Below, in pieces: positions 43,963 to 53,393 of a stretch of 64,000 nucleotides of DNA. How positions within the stretch are numbered: position 1 is the stretch's first letter; every line of letters begins with the position of its first letter. The stretch lies in contig NZ_BMJT01000001.1 of assembly GCF_014643595.1 (NCBI RefSeq), forward strand, positions 434,001 to 498,000, in the 5' to 3' direction. This stretch comes from Lysinibacillus alkalisoli. Lineage in GTDB: Bacteria; Bacillota; Bacilli; Bacillales_A; Planococcaceae. Position numbers and translations under genes: made by a program. A model generated the notes under the pieces. The model made no database searches, was not told the DNA's origin, and saw only the letters and a list, made by a program, of their open reading frames with translations.

Positions 43963-44642
43963 TAAGATAGCCCCCTTACAATCCAGTCTTGTAATGGCAG
44001 AGCGCTAAGTAAACCAATAATGATAGCAAATAATACATGAATACCAATAATTCTTGTTAATAACTGCTTATGAGCACTTGTCTCCATCCAACGTTTAATA
44101 AATGTGTACTGAATGATAATCGTTAATACACTAAATATAGTAAGTTGGTTAAGTGCAAATAGTACAAAGTCTTCATTCGTAACTTTTGCTACTAAAGGTG
44201 CTACAGAGAAGAAATTTAAATTCGTTGCATAACCAACGATATAAAAGACGATAAATAAAATGAGTTTTTCAATCATTAACGTTGCTACAACGTATAATTG
44301 AACTTTACGAATCCATTTTTGAGATACTTCCGTTAACATAAATAAAATTAACGAAACGAAGAAATAATGGAAAATAAAAAATAGACCAGCCCAAATTAAC
44401 GTGGCAATAAATGAAATCATACGTGCCGTGAAATATGTTTTTGCATCATTTGTAGCAAATAGATGCGAAAAGCTAGAAGTGCCCATGCCCCAAATGTTTT
44501 GTACAGCAAAAACTGCTAGAGTAAATAATAGTACAAAGAATACACGACGTTTATAACCGCGAATTTCATTACTATTTGATACGGCAGTAGTTAATGTAGA
44601 GGGGTGGAATAAGCTATGAAAAAATGAATAATTGTAAAACAT
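43962..44642 (-). CDS. Yip1-like polytopic membrane protein (YknW-like)
   Basis: 226 residues with about five transmembrane helices and short loops (VFFVLLFTLAVFAVQNIWGM, LIWAGLFFIFHYFFVSLILF, LILFIVFYIVGYA, ISFIATLI). Length and topology fit the Yip1-domain proteins that sit next to MFP adaptors (YknW with YknX, needed for assembly of the YknXYZ pump against SdpC toxin). GAGAGG lies 9 nt before ATG. The function here is inferred only from the pairing. Confidence 0.65.
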   Translation of the reverse strand: MFYNYSFFHSLFHPSTLTTAVSNSNEIRGYKRRVFFVLLFTLAVFAVQNIWGMGTSSFSHLFATNDAKTYFTARMISFIATLIWAGLFFIFHYFFVSLILFMLTEVSQKWIRKVQLYVVATLMIEKLILFIVFYIVGYATNLNFFSVAPLVAKVTNEDFVLFALNQLTIFSVLTIIIQYTFIKRWMETSAHKQLLTRIIGIHVLFAIIIGLLSALPLQDWIVRGLS

Positions 44643-44728
44643 CTACAGCTTCCTCTCTTCAAAATCAACCTAAAATGACGTTACTATCCAATCATTATAC
44701 AACCATCTCCATCTTTACGATACCAAAA

Positions 44729-44743
44729 AAACGACGGTCGTTT
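44729..44743. promoter_or_regulatory. 15-nt perfect palindrome in a divergent intergenic region
   Basis: AAACGAC-G-GTCGTTT, between the Yip1-like gene and the 1311-residue surface protein. Possible operator. Confidence 0.35.
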
Positions 44744-44871
44744 AAATAAAATGCCCCTGAAACAAAAAACCTAAACATTATACTTATATCATTATGTCTG
44801 AAATAGCTGTAATTTCCTATGAAATCGTCGATAATAAGTATAATGAATGATCTGAAGAAGGGATGAAGGTT

Positions 44872-47800
44872 GTGAATAAAAAAATACAAGCGAGTATTTT
44901 AGCAGGGGTGTTATTAACACCATCTATTTTGGCACCTATCGCTGAAGCAGCGACGACAACGGAACAACTGCCCACTAAAGCGATGTTGTTACAAGCAACA
45001 CCAGAAGAACTTAAAACACAATTGACGACTTTAATTGCAGGGTTGAATGAAAATTCAACACGTGAAGACATCACATTAGCCTCAAGTTATATGGCAGATG
45101 ATTTAACAAGTATAGGCTTTACTAACGAAGAACAAAATTTTATGCGGGCAAAACTCGTTTATGTCGAAGCCTATTTTACATATAACGAACAAATACGACA
45201 GCTTGGCTTGCAAATGGCGCGATTAACGCCAACGAGTGCTACTTTATATGATGATTATAAAAATGGCACAGTGGAGTCAGATCTTAATCAATTATTCCAA
45301 AAGACATTAACGACAAATCAAACGTATGAAAATGTAGTGAAGGCAACAAGTAATGCAATTTTAAATCAATTTTTAGGTGACGCTTTACAATATGGTAATG
45401 GTGATATTAATCAAAGAACGTATTTTAAGAATAAGGGTGCAGATATTCAAACGTTTGAACAAACAATCACAGATTTACAAGAGGCAGTACCTGTTATTGA
45501 TCAATTGCGTGTGATTGAAAAAGCGACAGATTTAATGGCAATAGAGGCGGATGTGAAGAATACACGTGAAGAGTATAATAATTTGCGTGCAACCGCCAAA
45601 AAAATAGCGGAGTTATCCATTACGCCAACATATAGTACAGCAGCATACCAACATTTTATCAATGTTGAAAAGTCGTTAAACGAAGCGAAAACATTAAGCG
45701 AAAAGATTCATGCAATAGCAACCAAAAATTATAAAACAAGTGTCGAATATACAAGGGAAATCGATAATACTGCGAAAGTCTATGCCACATTACCAAAGAT
45801 TGGACAAGATTTTGTCAATCAAATGACAGCTCATATCATGCCTACTTATATAGAGGAAAGCGCAATAGTAAAACAAGTTACCACGTTAAAACCGACCAAT
45901 AAGCCTGAGTACCGTACACAGTTAAAAGAGATAGTTGAGCAAGCGACCACTTTTAAAAATACAAGAGGCCGAGCTATTTTTAATGAAGCAGACTTAAATG
46001 GAGCATTAGATGTCGTAACTCGAGTAGAAGCAGTAGAAGAGAAGATTAATACTATTCAACAGGCAAAAGATATTGTAGAGGCGCGCAGTGCTTACAATGC
46101 TTTAGATAAAGCTGAACAACGTATTGTGACAAATCTTAAAGTATTGACAGATAAAGAAAAGACGATTAAACATGTCCAAAAGTTGGACCAAGACATAGCT
46201 AAAGTACGCCCATTAGATAAAAATTTTGCAGCACGTATGACAACATTAAATAAAACATACCTTACATTAACCGATTCTGAGCAAGCATTATTAAGCAATA
46301 AAGCACAGTTTGAAGCCTTCTTACCATTTGCACAATTAACGAAATCTATGAATGATTTAAAGCCAGGGAAGGCAGGTTATGAAAAAGCGCTACAACAAGC
46401 ACGTCAACAATATGACGCATTAGAGCACATTACTCTGCCAACAGAGCTTGCTCAACATGATGAGGCAATTGCTAAATTAAAATCAGATGCATTAAAAAAA
46501 CTCGATGTTTTAGAAAATGAGCAGGCGACGGTAGCCGTTATTATTGATCAAATTAAAAAACTTGATGATAAAAATTTAAGTAAGAATGACTATATTGCCA
46601 CTTTAAAAGAAGCACGTGAGAAACTTGATTTATTGCCATCCGCTATTAAGAAACAAGTAACGAATACAAAAGATTTACAAAAGCATGAAAAAGAATTTAA
46701 TGCTGTATTAAAAGTCATTGACCAAATTTCTAAATTAGATGAACAGGCAAGAGACTTTGCTAATAAATTAAAGGCAGCAAATAAAGCCTACGATAAGTTA
46801 TCGACACAGCATAAAGAATATGTTACAAACTACACATTTGTAGAGCAAGCTAATCAATATGTTACTGTCATTGAAGCAATTAATAAATTAAAGCCAGCTA
46901 GTAAGACATTCCGAGCGGATGTTGCGAAAGCACAAGAGCAGTATAAAGCGTTAGAAAATAGCCATCAACCAAAGATTACAAATTACAAAATGCTAGTTAA
47001 CTATCAACATATTATTGAACAAGCGGATTTATTTGATGCTAAAATTGAAAGTTTACTTCAAGTACCACCTGAGAATATGTTAGAAGAAGTCGCCAAGTTA
47101 ACAAAGGAGTATCAACGTTTACCAGCAGATGTTAAGCGCCAAGTGCAAAATGCTAAAAGCTTAACAGATTATGAAAAAGAAAACAAAGCTGTCTTAAAAG
47201 TAGTGCAGCTCATTCAAAATTTAGACCCTAATCAACGTGACTATACGAGAAAAGTAGAAGCAGCTCGTAAAGCGTATGATGCGTTAGAGCCAATATCTAA
47301 ATCACGTGTAACGAATTATAATGATTTAAAACTAGTAGAACCTGTAGCTTACTTAATGGGTGATATTGCTTCATTAAAGCCTTCGAGTAAAACCTATAGT
47401 AAAGATGTTGAACAATTACGTAAAGCATACGATGCATTAAATGCTACGGAGCAACGCTTAATTAAAAACTATTACTTATTAGAAGCAGCAGAGGAATCCA
47501 TTGCTGTAGCGAAGGAAGTAGTTGATTTAATTCAACTTGCTGTACAAGAGCCAAAACATGAAGATTATATGCAAAGACTAACGAATGCGCGCATTGCTTT
47601 AGACCGACTCGATACGCAGCAAAAACGTCTTGTTACCAACCAAAGAGAGTTACAAACCCATGAAAAAGCGGTAAAACCTGTACTAACTACAATGGTATTA
47701 ATCGATAGAATTGATGCCGAACTGTTAACTTTTGTGAAAGATACAACAGCAGCACGTACAGCATATGGCAAGCTAGATCGTACACAACGCAACTTAGTTT

Positions 47801-48807
47801 CTAACTATGATCGTTTAATGTACTATGAGCCTGTGGCAAAAGTGGTCGAAACGATTAGTAAGATTAAATCAACAAGCAAAACCTATCATGAAGATACACA
47901 AAAGGCGCGTCAACTATACAATGGTTTAGATGATGAGAGAAGAGCTTTAGTTAATAATATGGATATTTTAGTAGAGGCAGAGAAAAATATTGCGAGCGCA
48001 GCCGATATTGATGCGTTAATCGCAGCTTTACCAGATTCTCGTAATGATGAGTTCTTAAAAAATGTAGCTAACGCACGCAATGTCTATAATGGCTTGTCAA
48101 CAGAGCGTAAAAAAGCAGTGAAAAATTATTCAATATTAGTAGCTATGGAAAAGATGGCGAAACCTATTCAAGATGTCGTGAATAAAATTGACAATATCTT
48201 TACAGCACAAGATATGGTGAGACAGTATAAAGTGGTTATGACAGCTTATGATAAATTAACAGCAGAACAGCGAAAATTTGTCTATAATGCCAACGCATTT
48301 TTAACATTGACTGATGTTATTAAGGTGTATGATAAAATTGCGGCCTTAAAAGTATCAGACCCTAATTATTTTGGTATGGCAGAGTTAGTGCGTAAAGAAT
48401 ACAACACATTGAGTAACGCAGATAAACAGCGCGTTCAAAATTATGACAAATTATTAGAGGCTGAGGCACAGCGTAAACAAGTGGAGCATGTTATGGAATT
48501 AATTGCTCAAATGTCGGCAACATCATCACAATACTTTACACAATTTGACCAAGTACAAGCGCAATATCTGGCACTACCAACACCTCTACGTAAACATGTG
48601 ATGAATTATGATAAATTAGAGAAAGCCAATAAAGATATTACAGCAGCACGAAAGGTAATAGAGCTTATTACGATTATTGATGAGCAGAGTACGAACTTTG
48701 AAAAACAAGTATTAGCAGCACAAAAAGCGTATGATGCTCTCACATCAGAGCAAAGAAAATTAATCAATAATGCATGGTTACTTGATGACTATTTAAAACA
48801 AATTTAA
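44872..48807 (+). CDS. Large secreted protein of tandem helical repeats
   Basis: 1311 residues from GTG 44872; AGAAGGG ends 9 nt before it, while ATG 44863 has no room for a site. A signal peptide (MNKKIQASILAGVLL to APIAEAA) precedes about 16 imperfect repeats of 60-75 residues. Each has the phrase A...Y..L....R..V.NY..L...E (for example AYDALEPISKSRVTNYNDL and AYGKLDRTQRNLVSNYDRL). No SLH, LPXTG or enzyme motif is seen. The same repeat type makes up the middle of the SLH/transglutaminase-like protein at 15.2 kb. A long alpha-solenoid or rod bridging surface components is the most likely form. Its own terminator follows. Confidence 0.8.
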   Translation: MNKKIQASILAGVLLTPSILAPIAEAATTTEQLPTKAMLLQATPEELKTQLTTLIAGLNENSTREDITLASSYMADDLTSIGFTNEEQNFMRAKLVYVEAYFTYNEQIRQLGLQMARLTPTSATLYDDYKNGTVESDLNQLFQKTLTTNQTYENVVKATSNAILNQFLGDALQYGNGDINQRTYFKNKGADIQTFEQTITDLQEAVPVIDQLRVIEKATDLMAIEADVKNTREEYNNLRATAKKIAELSITPTYSTAAYQHFINVEKSLNEAKTLSEKIHAIATKNYKTSVEYTREIDNTAKVYATLPKIGQDFVNQMTAHIMPTYIEESAIVKQVTTLKPTNKPEYRTQLKEIVEQATTFKNTRGRAIFNEADLNGALDVVTRVEAVEEKINTIQQAKDIVEARSAYNALDKAEQRIVTNLKVLTDKEKTIKHVQKLDQDIAKVRPLDKNFAARMTTLNKTYLTLTDSEQALLSNKAQFEAFLPFAQLTKSMNDLKPGKAGYEKALQQARQQYDALEHITLPTELAQHDEAIAKLKSDALKKLDVLENEQATVAVIIDQIKKLDDKNLSKNDYIATLKEAREKLDLLPSAIKKQVTNTKDLQKHEKEFNAVLKVIDQISKLDEQARDFANKLKAANKAYDKLSTQHKEYVTNYTFVEQANQYVTVIEAINKLKPASKTFRADVAKAQEQYKALENSHQPKITNYKMLVNYQHIIEQADLFDAKIESLLQVPPENMLEEVAKLTKEYQRLPADVKRQVQNAKSLTDYEKENKAVLKVVQLIQNLDPNQRDYTRKVEAARKAYDALEPISKSRVTNYNDLKLVEPVAYLMGDIASLKPSSKTYSKDVEQLRKAYDALNATEQRLIKNYYLLEAAEESIAVAKEVVDLIQLAVQEPKHEDYMQRLTNARIALDRLDTQQKRLVTNQRELQTHEKAVKPVLTTMVLIDRIDAELLTFVKDTTAARTAYGKLDRTQRNLVSNYDRLMYYEPVAKVVETISKIKSTSKTYHEDTQKARQLYNGLDDERRALVNNMDILVEAEKNIASAADIDALIAALPDSRNDEFLKNVANARNVYNGLSTERKKAVKNYSILVAMEKMAKPIQDVVNKIDNIFTAQDMVRQYKVVMTAYDKLTAEQRKFVYNANAFLTLTDVIKVYDKIAALKVSDPNYFGMAELVRKEYNTLSNADKQRVQNYDKLLEAEAQRKQVEHVMELIAQMSATSSQYFTQFDQVQAQYLALPTPLRKHVMNYDKLEKANKDITAARKVIELITIIDEQSTNFEKQVLAAQKAYDALTSEQRKLINNAWLLDDYLKQI

Positions 48808-48818
48808 GAAAGCTTCCT

Positions 48819-48880
48819 TATATAGTGGAGAAAAAGGCAGAAAATAATCATTTATGCCTTTGTTCTTCACTATTTTTTAT
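48819..48880 (+). terminator. Rho-independent terminator
   Basis: Long stem ATAGTG...AAGGCA / TGCCTT...CACTAT followed by TTTTTT. Confidence 0.8.
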
Positions 48881-48987
48881 GTCATAATTTTGAAAAGACA
48901 CTTTATCATTCCATGTTTTTGAATGGTTCTAAAAGGAATAGGAAACAAGACATGTTACAATATTGAAAGAAGTAAGGGGAGGTTGTA

Positions 48988-50034
48988 ATGAGACAAAAAA
49001 TAATCGTTAGTGTATTTACAGTACTTGTTTTATTTAGCACAACAATTTCGGCGTACGCTTATCGTGATGTATCGTCTAAGCATTGGGCTTATCCTGCTAT
49101 TACAGAAGTAACGGATTTGAATTTGATGAAAGGTAAACAGGATGATTTATTTAAGCCACAACAAAAAATCACAAAATTAGAAGCAGCGATTGCACTTGCA
49201 CGGGCGACTAAAAAACCTGCTGAAATGACATCGCATGAATTTGTTGATGTAGCAAAGAATAGTGTAGGCTATGAAGAAATTAAACGTTTAACCTCCTTGA
49301 ATATTATTCCAAAAACAACATACTTTAATGGGAATACGTTGATGACAAAGCGTGATTTAGCTCTTTGGGTTGCACCAGCCTTTGACATTGAAATTGATCA
49401 GAAACACGCTAGTAAGTTTACAGATGTGAAGGTTGGAGACAGTGCTTATGATACGATCCATGATTTAGTAGACCTTTATATTATGAAGGGTGCAACAAAT
49501 CAAATGTTTTTACCACATGCTACTATCTCAAGAGCACAGTTTGCTACGTTGTTACAACGAGGCTTGCAATTTAAAGAGCGAGAGGCAAACTATGAAATTA
49601 TTTATGACTATGTAAATAAGCGCTATATTGATACAACCAATTTTCATGTTGAAAAAATGGAAGAAGTCGTAACATTAACAAATGAAGAGCGCGTAAAAAA
49701 AGAACTGCCTCCTTTAATCTACGACCCTAAGTTAAGTCAAATTGCATTAATTAAAGCACAAGATATGATTACAAAAGGTTACTTTGATCATAAATCACCA
49801 ACATATGGTCAGCCTTGGGACCAAGCTTATTTGTTTGGCTATCGTTTTAATGGTTATGGGGAAAATATTGCGCGATACTTTACTACACCCGAACAAACTG
49901 TGCTGGGATGGATGAAGTCGGAGGGGCATCGCGCTAATATTTTAAAGCGTAAATATACACATGTTGGTGTAGGAATCTGGCAAGATTACAACGGTCATTA
50001 TTACTGGGTGCAACATTTTGCAGGGGAAAAGTGA
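48988..50034 (+). CDS. SLH protein with C-terminal CAP (SCP/PR1) domain
   Basis: 348 residues with a signal peptide (TTISAYAY), three SLH-like domains (about 25-195; the third has TISRAQFATLLQRGL) and a C-terminal CAP domain (about 225-348). The CAP domain shows LTNEERVKKELPPLIYDPKL, AQDMITKGYFDHKSPT, GENIARYFTTPEQTVLGWMKSEGHRANIL and HVGVGIWQDYNGHYYWVQHF, as in YkwD-type bacterial proteins. Function of these bacterial domains is poorly defined. GGGGAGG precedes the ATG. Confidence 0.9.
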   Translation: MRQKIIVSVFTVLVLFSTTISAYAYRDVSSKHWAYPAITEVTDLNLMKGKQDDLFKPQQKITKLEAAIALARATKKPAEMTSHEFVDVAKNSVGYEEIKRLTSLNIIPKTTYFNGNTLMTKRDLALWVAPAFDIEIDQKHASKFTDVKVGDSAYDTIHDLVDLYIMKGATNQMFLPHATISRAQFATLLQRGLQFKEREANYEIIYDYVNKRYIDTTNFHVEKMEEVVTLTNEERVKKELPPLIYDPKLSQIALIKAQDMITKGYFDHKSPTYGQPWDQAYLFGYRFNGYGENIARYFTTPEQTVLGWMKSEGHRANILKRKYTHVGVGIWQDYNGHYYWVQHFAGEK

Positions 50035-50101
50035 GTTATATAATGTTACTATGTTACAGCAATATTACAGAAAGCTGTTATAAAACAAAAAACAAAAAAA
50101 C

Positions 50102-50149
50102 AAAACGTCTCAAAACCTAGTTATATCAAGGTTTGAGGCGTTTTTTGAA
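50102..50149 (+). terminator. Rho-independent terminator
   Basis: AACGTCTCAAAACC / GGTTTGAGGCGTT stem with a T run. Confidence 0.85.
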
Positions 50150-50279
50150 ACCGTTACACAATTGAAAAGTAAAAACCTCTTTATTTATGATAGTCTATAT
50201 ACAGGTCAAAAAGACCTCAGTAAAAAACGACAATTACACATAACGTTAACTATATGACTAAAAGATTTGAGAGGGGCAA

Positions 50280-51212
50280 TTGAAACTAATGAAGAAGAAA
50301 TGGTTATTACCAGTATTTGCAGCATTTATGATTTTTTCAGCAACACCAGGTGAGTCAGACACAGCAGAGGCGGCAACACCATCACAACTTATCCAAAACG
50401 GTAACAAATATTTAGGTATTCCTTATCGTTGGGGTGGTACAACAACATCAGGTTTTGACTGCTCAGGATTCACTCGTCAAGTATTCCGCGATGTAGGTAT
50501 TGACATTGGTCGTACGACATGGGATCAATACGCTCGTGGCGCTAAAGTATCAAAAAGCAATTTACAAGCTGGTGACTTAGTATTCTTTAATACAGCAGGT
50601 TCACTAACACATGTTGGGATTTACACAGGCAATGGTCAATTCATTAACTCTAGTACGTCTAAAGGTGTTAGCTATGCAAGCATTAACGACCCATACTATT
50701 GGGGCGCTCGTTACCAAGGTGCAGTACGCATCTCTGGCATCAATCCTGTAGAAGCAGCTAAGCCAGAAGTAAATGCATCAAGCTTTGATAACACAGTATA
50801 TGCAAACCGTGGTCAAGTAGCTTACGAAATTGCTACAGCATTAGGTTTAGATACTTCAGATAAAATTGCAGACTTTAATGATGTTAAACATACAGATGAG
50901 TATGCAGGTGAAATTGAAGCGGTACGTAAATTAGGTATTTTTGGTGGAGACCGTAATGGTAACTTCAATCCAGCATCACCAATTACACGTGGTCAACTTT
51001 CAAAAGTGTTAGTAACAGCATTTGGTTTACAACACCAAGGTGGCGAAACATCATTTACTGATGTAGCAGCAGACAACCAATTTAACGAGTTCATCCAAAT
51101 TTTAGCTTCTAACGAAATTACAACAGGTAAGATTGATGGTAGTTTCGGTGTTGGCGAAAATGTAAAACATACACAATTAGATGCTTTCATTGAGCGTTCT
51201 ATTATTAAGTAA
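50280..51212 (+). CDS. NlpC/P60 endopeptidase with C-terminal SLH domains
   Basis: 310 residues (TTG 50280, or ATG 50289; GAGAGGGG lies just upstream and does not decide). A signal peptide precedes an NlpC/P60 domain (about 35-155) with the catalytic Cys in GFDCSGFTRQVF and His in SLTHVGIYTGNGQFINSS. The C-terminal half has SLH domains (about 175-310; SPITRGQLSKVLVTAFGL). The enzyme would cleave stem-peptide or cross-link bonds in peptidoglycan, held at the wall by SCWP binding. The long preceding intergenic region suggests its own promoter. Confidence 0.9.
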   Translation: MKLMKKKWLLPVFAAFMIFSATPGESDTAEAATPSQLIQNGNKYLGIPYRWGGTTTSGFDCSGFTRQVFRDVGIDIGRTTWDQYARGAKVSKSNLQAGDLVFFNTAGSLTHVGIYTGNGQFINSSTSKGVSYASINDPYYWGARYQGAVRISGINPVEAAKPEVNASSFDNTVYANRGQVAYEIATALGLDTSDKIADFNDVKHTDEYAGEIEAVRKLGIFGGDRNGNFNPASPITRGQLSKVLVTAFGLQHQGGETSFTDVAADNQFNEFIQILASNEITTGKIDGSFGVGENVKHTQLDAFIERSIIK

Positions 51213-51248
51213 GTAGCAACTTATTCATTTATAATGAGCTACAAGTTG

Positions 51249-51313
51249 TTGACATAAGTGTTCTTACAAATAGGTATAATATCAGGGAGAATTGCTTTGG
51301 CAATTGCTCCCTC
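51249..51313 (+). promoter_or_regulatory. Promoter-like boxes and leader hairpin before the amidase gene
   Basis: TTGACA at 51249-51254 and TATAAT at 51275-51280 (spacer 20, longer than ideal). A GGGAGAATTGC / GCAATTGCTCCC hairpin follows at 51284-51313 with a weak T-rich tail. It may be the upstream gene's terminator or a leader structure. Confidence 0.4.
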
Positions 51314-51424
51314 TTATTATTAAAGGGAGTGTTGTCTTCACAAAATAAGGGAAATACGACGGAATGTACCTCAAGTTTTGGGCCAATGAATAAATAATGA
51401 GTGATTTGAAGGGAGGACGTCGTT

Positions 51425-53353
51425 GTGTGGCGTAAAGAAATATGGAGCACAGTGATGCTGTCTATTTGTTTTGTCTTATTACTTGCACCGATTGCACAAG
51501 CAAATAGTCAGTTTAATGATGTAAAAGCAAGTCCAAGTATGGAGCAAGATAAAGTAGATGCGATTAATTTATTAGTGGAAAAAGGTATTATTAGTGGTTA
51601 TACAGAGAATGGTCAAAAATTATTTAAACCTCATAATAAAGTAAATCGTGCACAAGTAGCTAAAATGGTGGTATTGGCTACAGGTCAAAAGCCATTGAAA
51701 GTTGAAAAATCGAGTTTTACAGATGTACCTGTAACAGATACGGAGCGTTCAGGTTACATTGAGCGTGCCCATCAATTAGGTTATTTCCCTGCTAAAACAG
51801 GTGGTAGTTTTAAACCTAATGAAGATTTAACACGTGGTGAAATGTCATATGTATTAGCTCATGCATTTAACTTGGATTTAAAAGAATATGAAGGTATGGA
51901 TACTGTCTTTTCAGATGTGAATGCTAATCATACGTACGCAAAAGAAGTAAATGCTATCTTCTATAATGGTATTGCCGTTGGTCCAAGTGGTACACGTGCT
52001 GACTTTGGTGCAGCAAATACCATGACACGTGCACAATTCTCATTATTTATTGCTCGTGCTATGGACGATCGTTTCCGTTTAGATTTACCTGTTAAAGGTG
52101 AAACAGATATACCTGATGCAAAAGATGTGATTGCTATCGTGCGTTCTACAACAGATGGCTTAAATGTACGCTCTACGGCATCTTCTACTACTAACAATAA
52201 TATTGTAGGTGTTGTCAATAAAGGTGGCAATTTAGCTGTGTATGATTTCTTAGGCGATTGGGTAAAGATTTCGTATAAAGGTAAATTTGCTTACGTTTAT
52301 AAAACGTATTTAGAGTATATTGACCCTGATACACGTGAGTCATTAGGTAGTAAAACAAAAGAAGTTACCGCAAATGATGCATTAAATCTTTATTATGGTG
52401 CCTCTTCAAGTTCTAAGAAAATATCACAATTAGGCATTATTGCTAAAGGGACTAAATTACCTGTCTATAAAACAGTAGGTGGCTATTACCAAGTGATTTA
52501 TAAAGGTGTGCCAGGTTATGTCGTAGCAAATGCTACAACGGATGTATCAGCTCCAAATCCAGACCCAGATCCAAACCCAAATCCAGGGCCAACGAATACG
52601 ATTGGTCGCGTGACAGTTGATTTTGTTAACGTTCGTGCACAGGCTAATAATCAATCACAATTATTAGGTCAATTAAAGTATGGTCAAAAAGTTTCGGTTA
52701 ATAAAATTTCTGGCTATTGGGCGAATGTCAATTACAATGGTCGCTCAGCTTGGGTATATAAATCGTACTTAAAATTATTAAATCAAAATGGTAAACCATT
52801 ACAAAATCGCGTAATTGTGATTGACGCAGGACATGGCGGTAAAGACCCAGGGGCATTATCATTTGATAAAAGATACAGAGAAAAAGATATTACCTTAGCA
52901 GTAGCAAATAAAGTGAGTGCAAAGTTACGTGCAGCAGGTGCTGATGTAAGACAAACACGTACAACAGATAAGTTTTTAGAGTTATGGGATATTACAGCAT
53001 TTACAGATCGTAATGAAGCAGAGATTTTTGTAAGTATTCACGTTAACTCATTTGCAAGTGGTTCAGCACATGGTACAGAAACATACTACAGTATGTCAGC
53101 AGGTGATATGTACCGTGAGGATATTGACTTAGCAACATTCATTAATAATAATATTGTTAGTGATTTAAAAACTTATAATCGTGGTGTTAAGAAGATGGGC
53201 TTCTATGTTATCCATAACACAATTGTCCCAGCTGTTTTAGTAGAATTAGGCTTTATCACGAATCAAAATGATTTACCAAAACTCATTAATCAGCAAGATG
53301 CTTATGCAGATGCAATTTATAGAGGGATTGTACAATACTATACAAAACAATAG
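51425..53353 (+). CDS. N-acetylmuramoyl-L-alanine amidase with SLH and SH3b domains
   Basis: 642 residues from GTG 51425 (GGGAGGA upstream). A signal peptide and three SLH domains (about 30-215) come first, then SH3b modules (LNVRSTASSTTNNNIVGVV, LNLYYGASSSSKKISQLGI, and after a PDPDPNPN linker VNVRAQANNQSQLLGQL). A C-terminal Amidase_3 domain (about 460-642) has the zinc motifs VIDAGHGGKDPGA, a Glu in YREKDITLAV, His in SIHVNSFASG and the end motif LVELGFITNQNDL. It hydrolyses the MurNAc-L-Ala bond in peptidoglycan. Surface-anchored autolysins of this build act in cell separation. Confidence 0.93.
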   Translation: MWRKEIWSTVMLSICFVLLLAPIAQANSQFNDVKASPSMEQDKVDAINLLVEKGIISGYTENGQKLFKPHNKVNRAQVAKMVVLATGQKPLKVEKSSFTDVPVTDTERSGYIERAHQLGYFPAKTGGSFKPNEDLTRGEMSYVLAHAFNLDLKEYEGMDTVFSDVNANHTYAKEVNAIFYNGIAVGPSGTRADFGAANTMTRAQFSLFIARAMDDRFRLDLPVKGETDIPDAKDVIAIVRSTTDGLNVRSTASSTTNNNIVGVVNKGGNLAVYDFLGDWVKISYKGKFAYVYKTYLEYIDPDTRESLGSKTKEVTANDALNLYYGASSSSKKISQLGIIAKGTKLPVYKTVGGYYQVIYKGVPGYVVANATTDVSAPNPDPDPNPNPGPTNTIGRVTVDFVNVRAQANNQSQLLGQLKYGQKVSVNKISGYWANVNYNGRSAWVYKSYLKLLNQNGKPLQNRVIVIDAGHGGKDPGALSFDKRYREKDITLAVANKVSAKLRAAGADVRQTRTTDKFLELWDITAFTDRNEAEIFVSIHVNSFASGSAHGTETYYSMSAGDMYREDIDLATFINNNIVSDLKTYNRGVKKMGFYVIHNTIVPAVLVELGFITNQNDLPKLINQQDAYADAIYRGIVQYYTKQ

Positions 53354-53359
53354 TACACA

Positions 53360-53393
53360 AAAAGGAATCGCAAGTGACTGCGATTCCTTTTTA
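53360..53393. terminator. Bidirectional terminator
   Basis: AAAAGGAATCGCA / TGCGATTCCTTTT inverted repeat between convergent genes. Confidence 0.85.
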
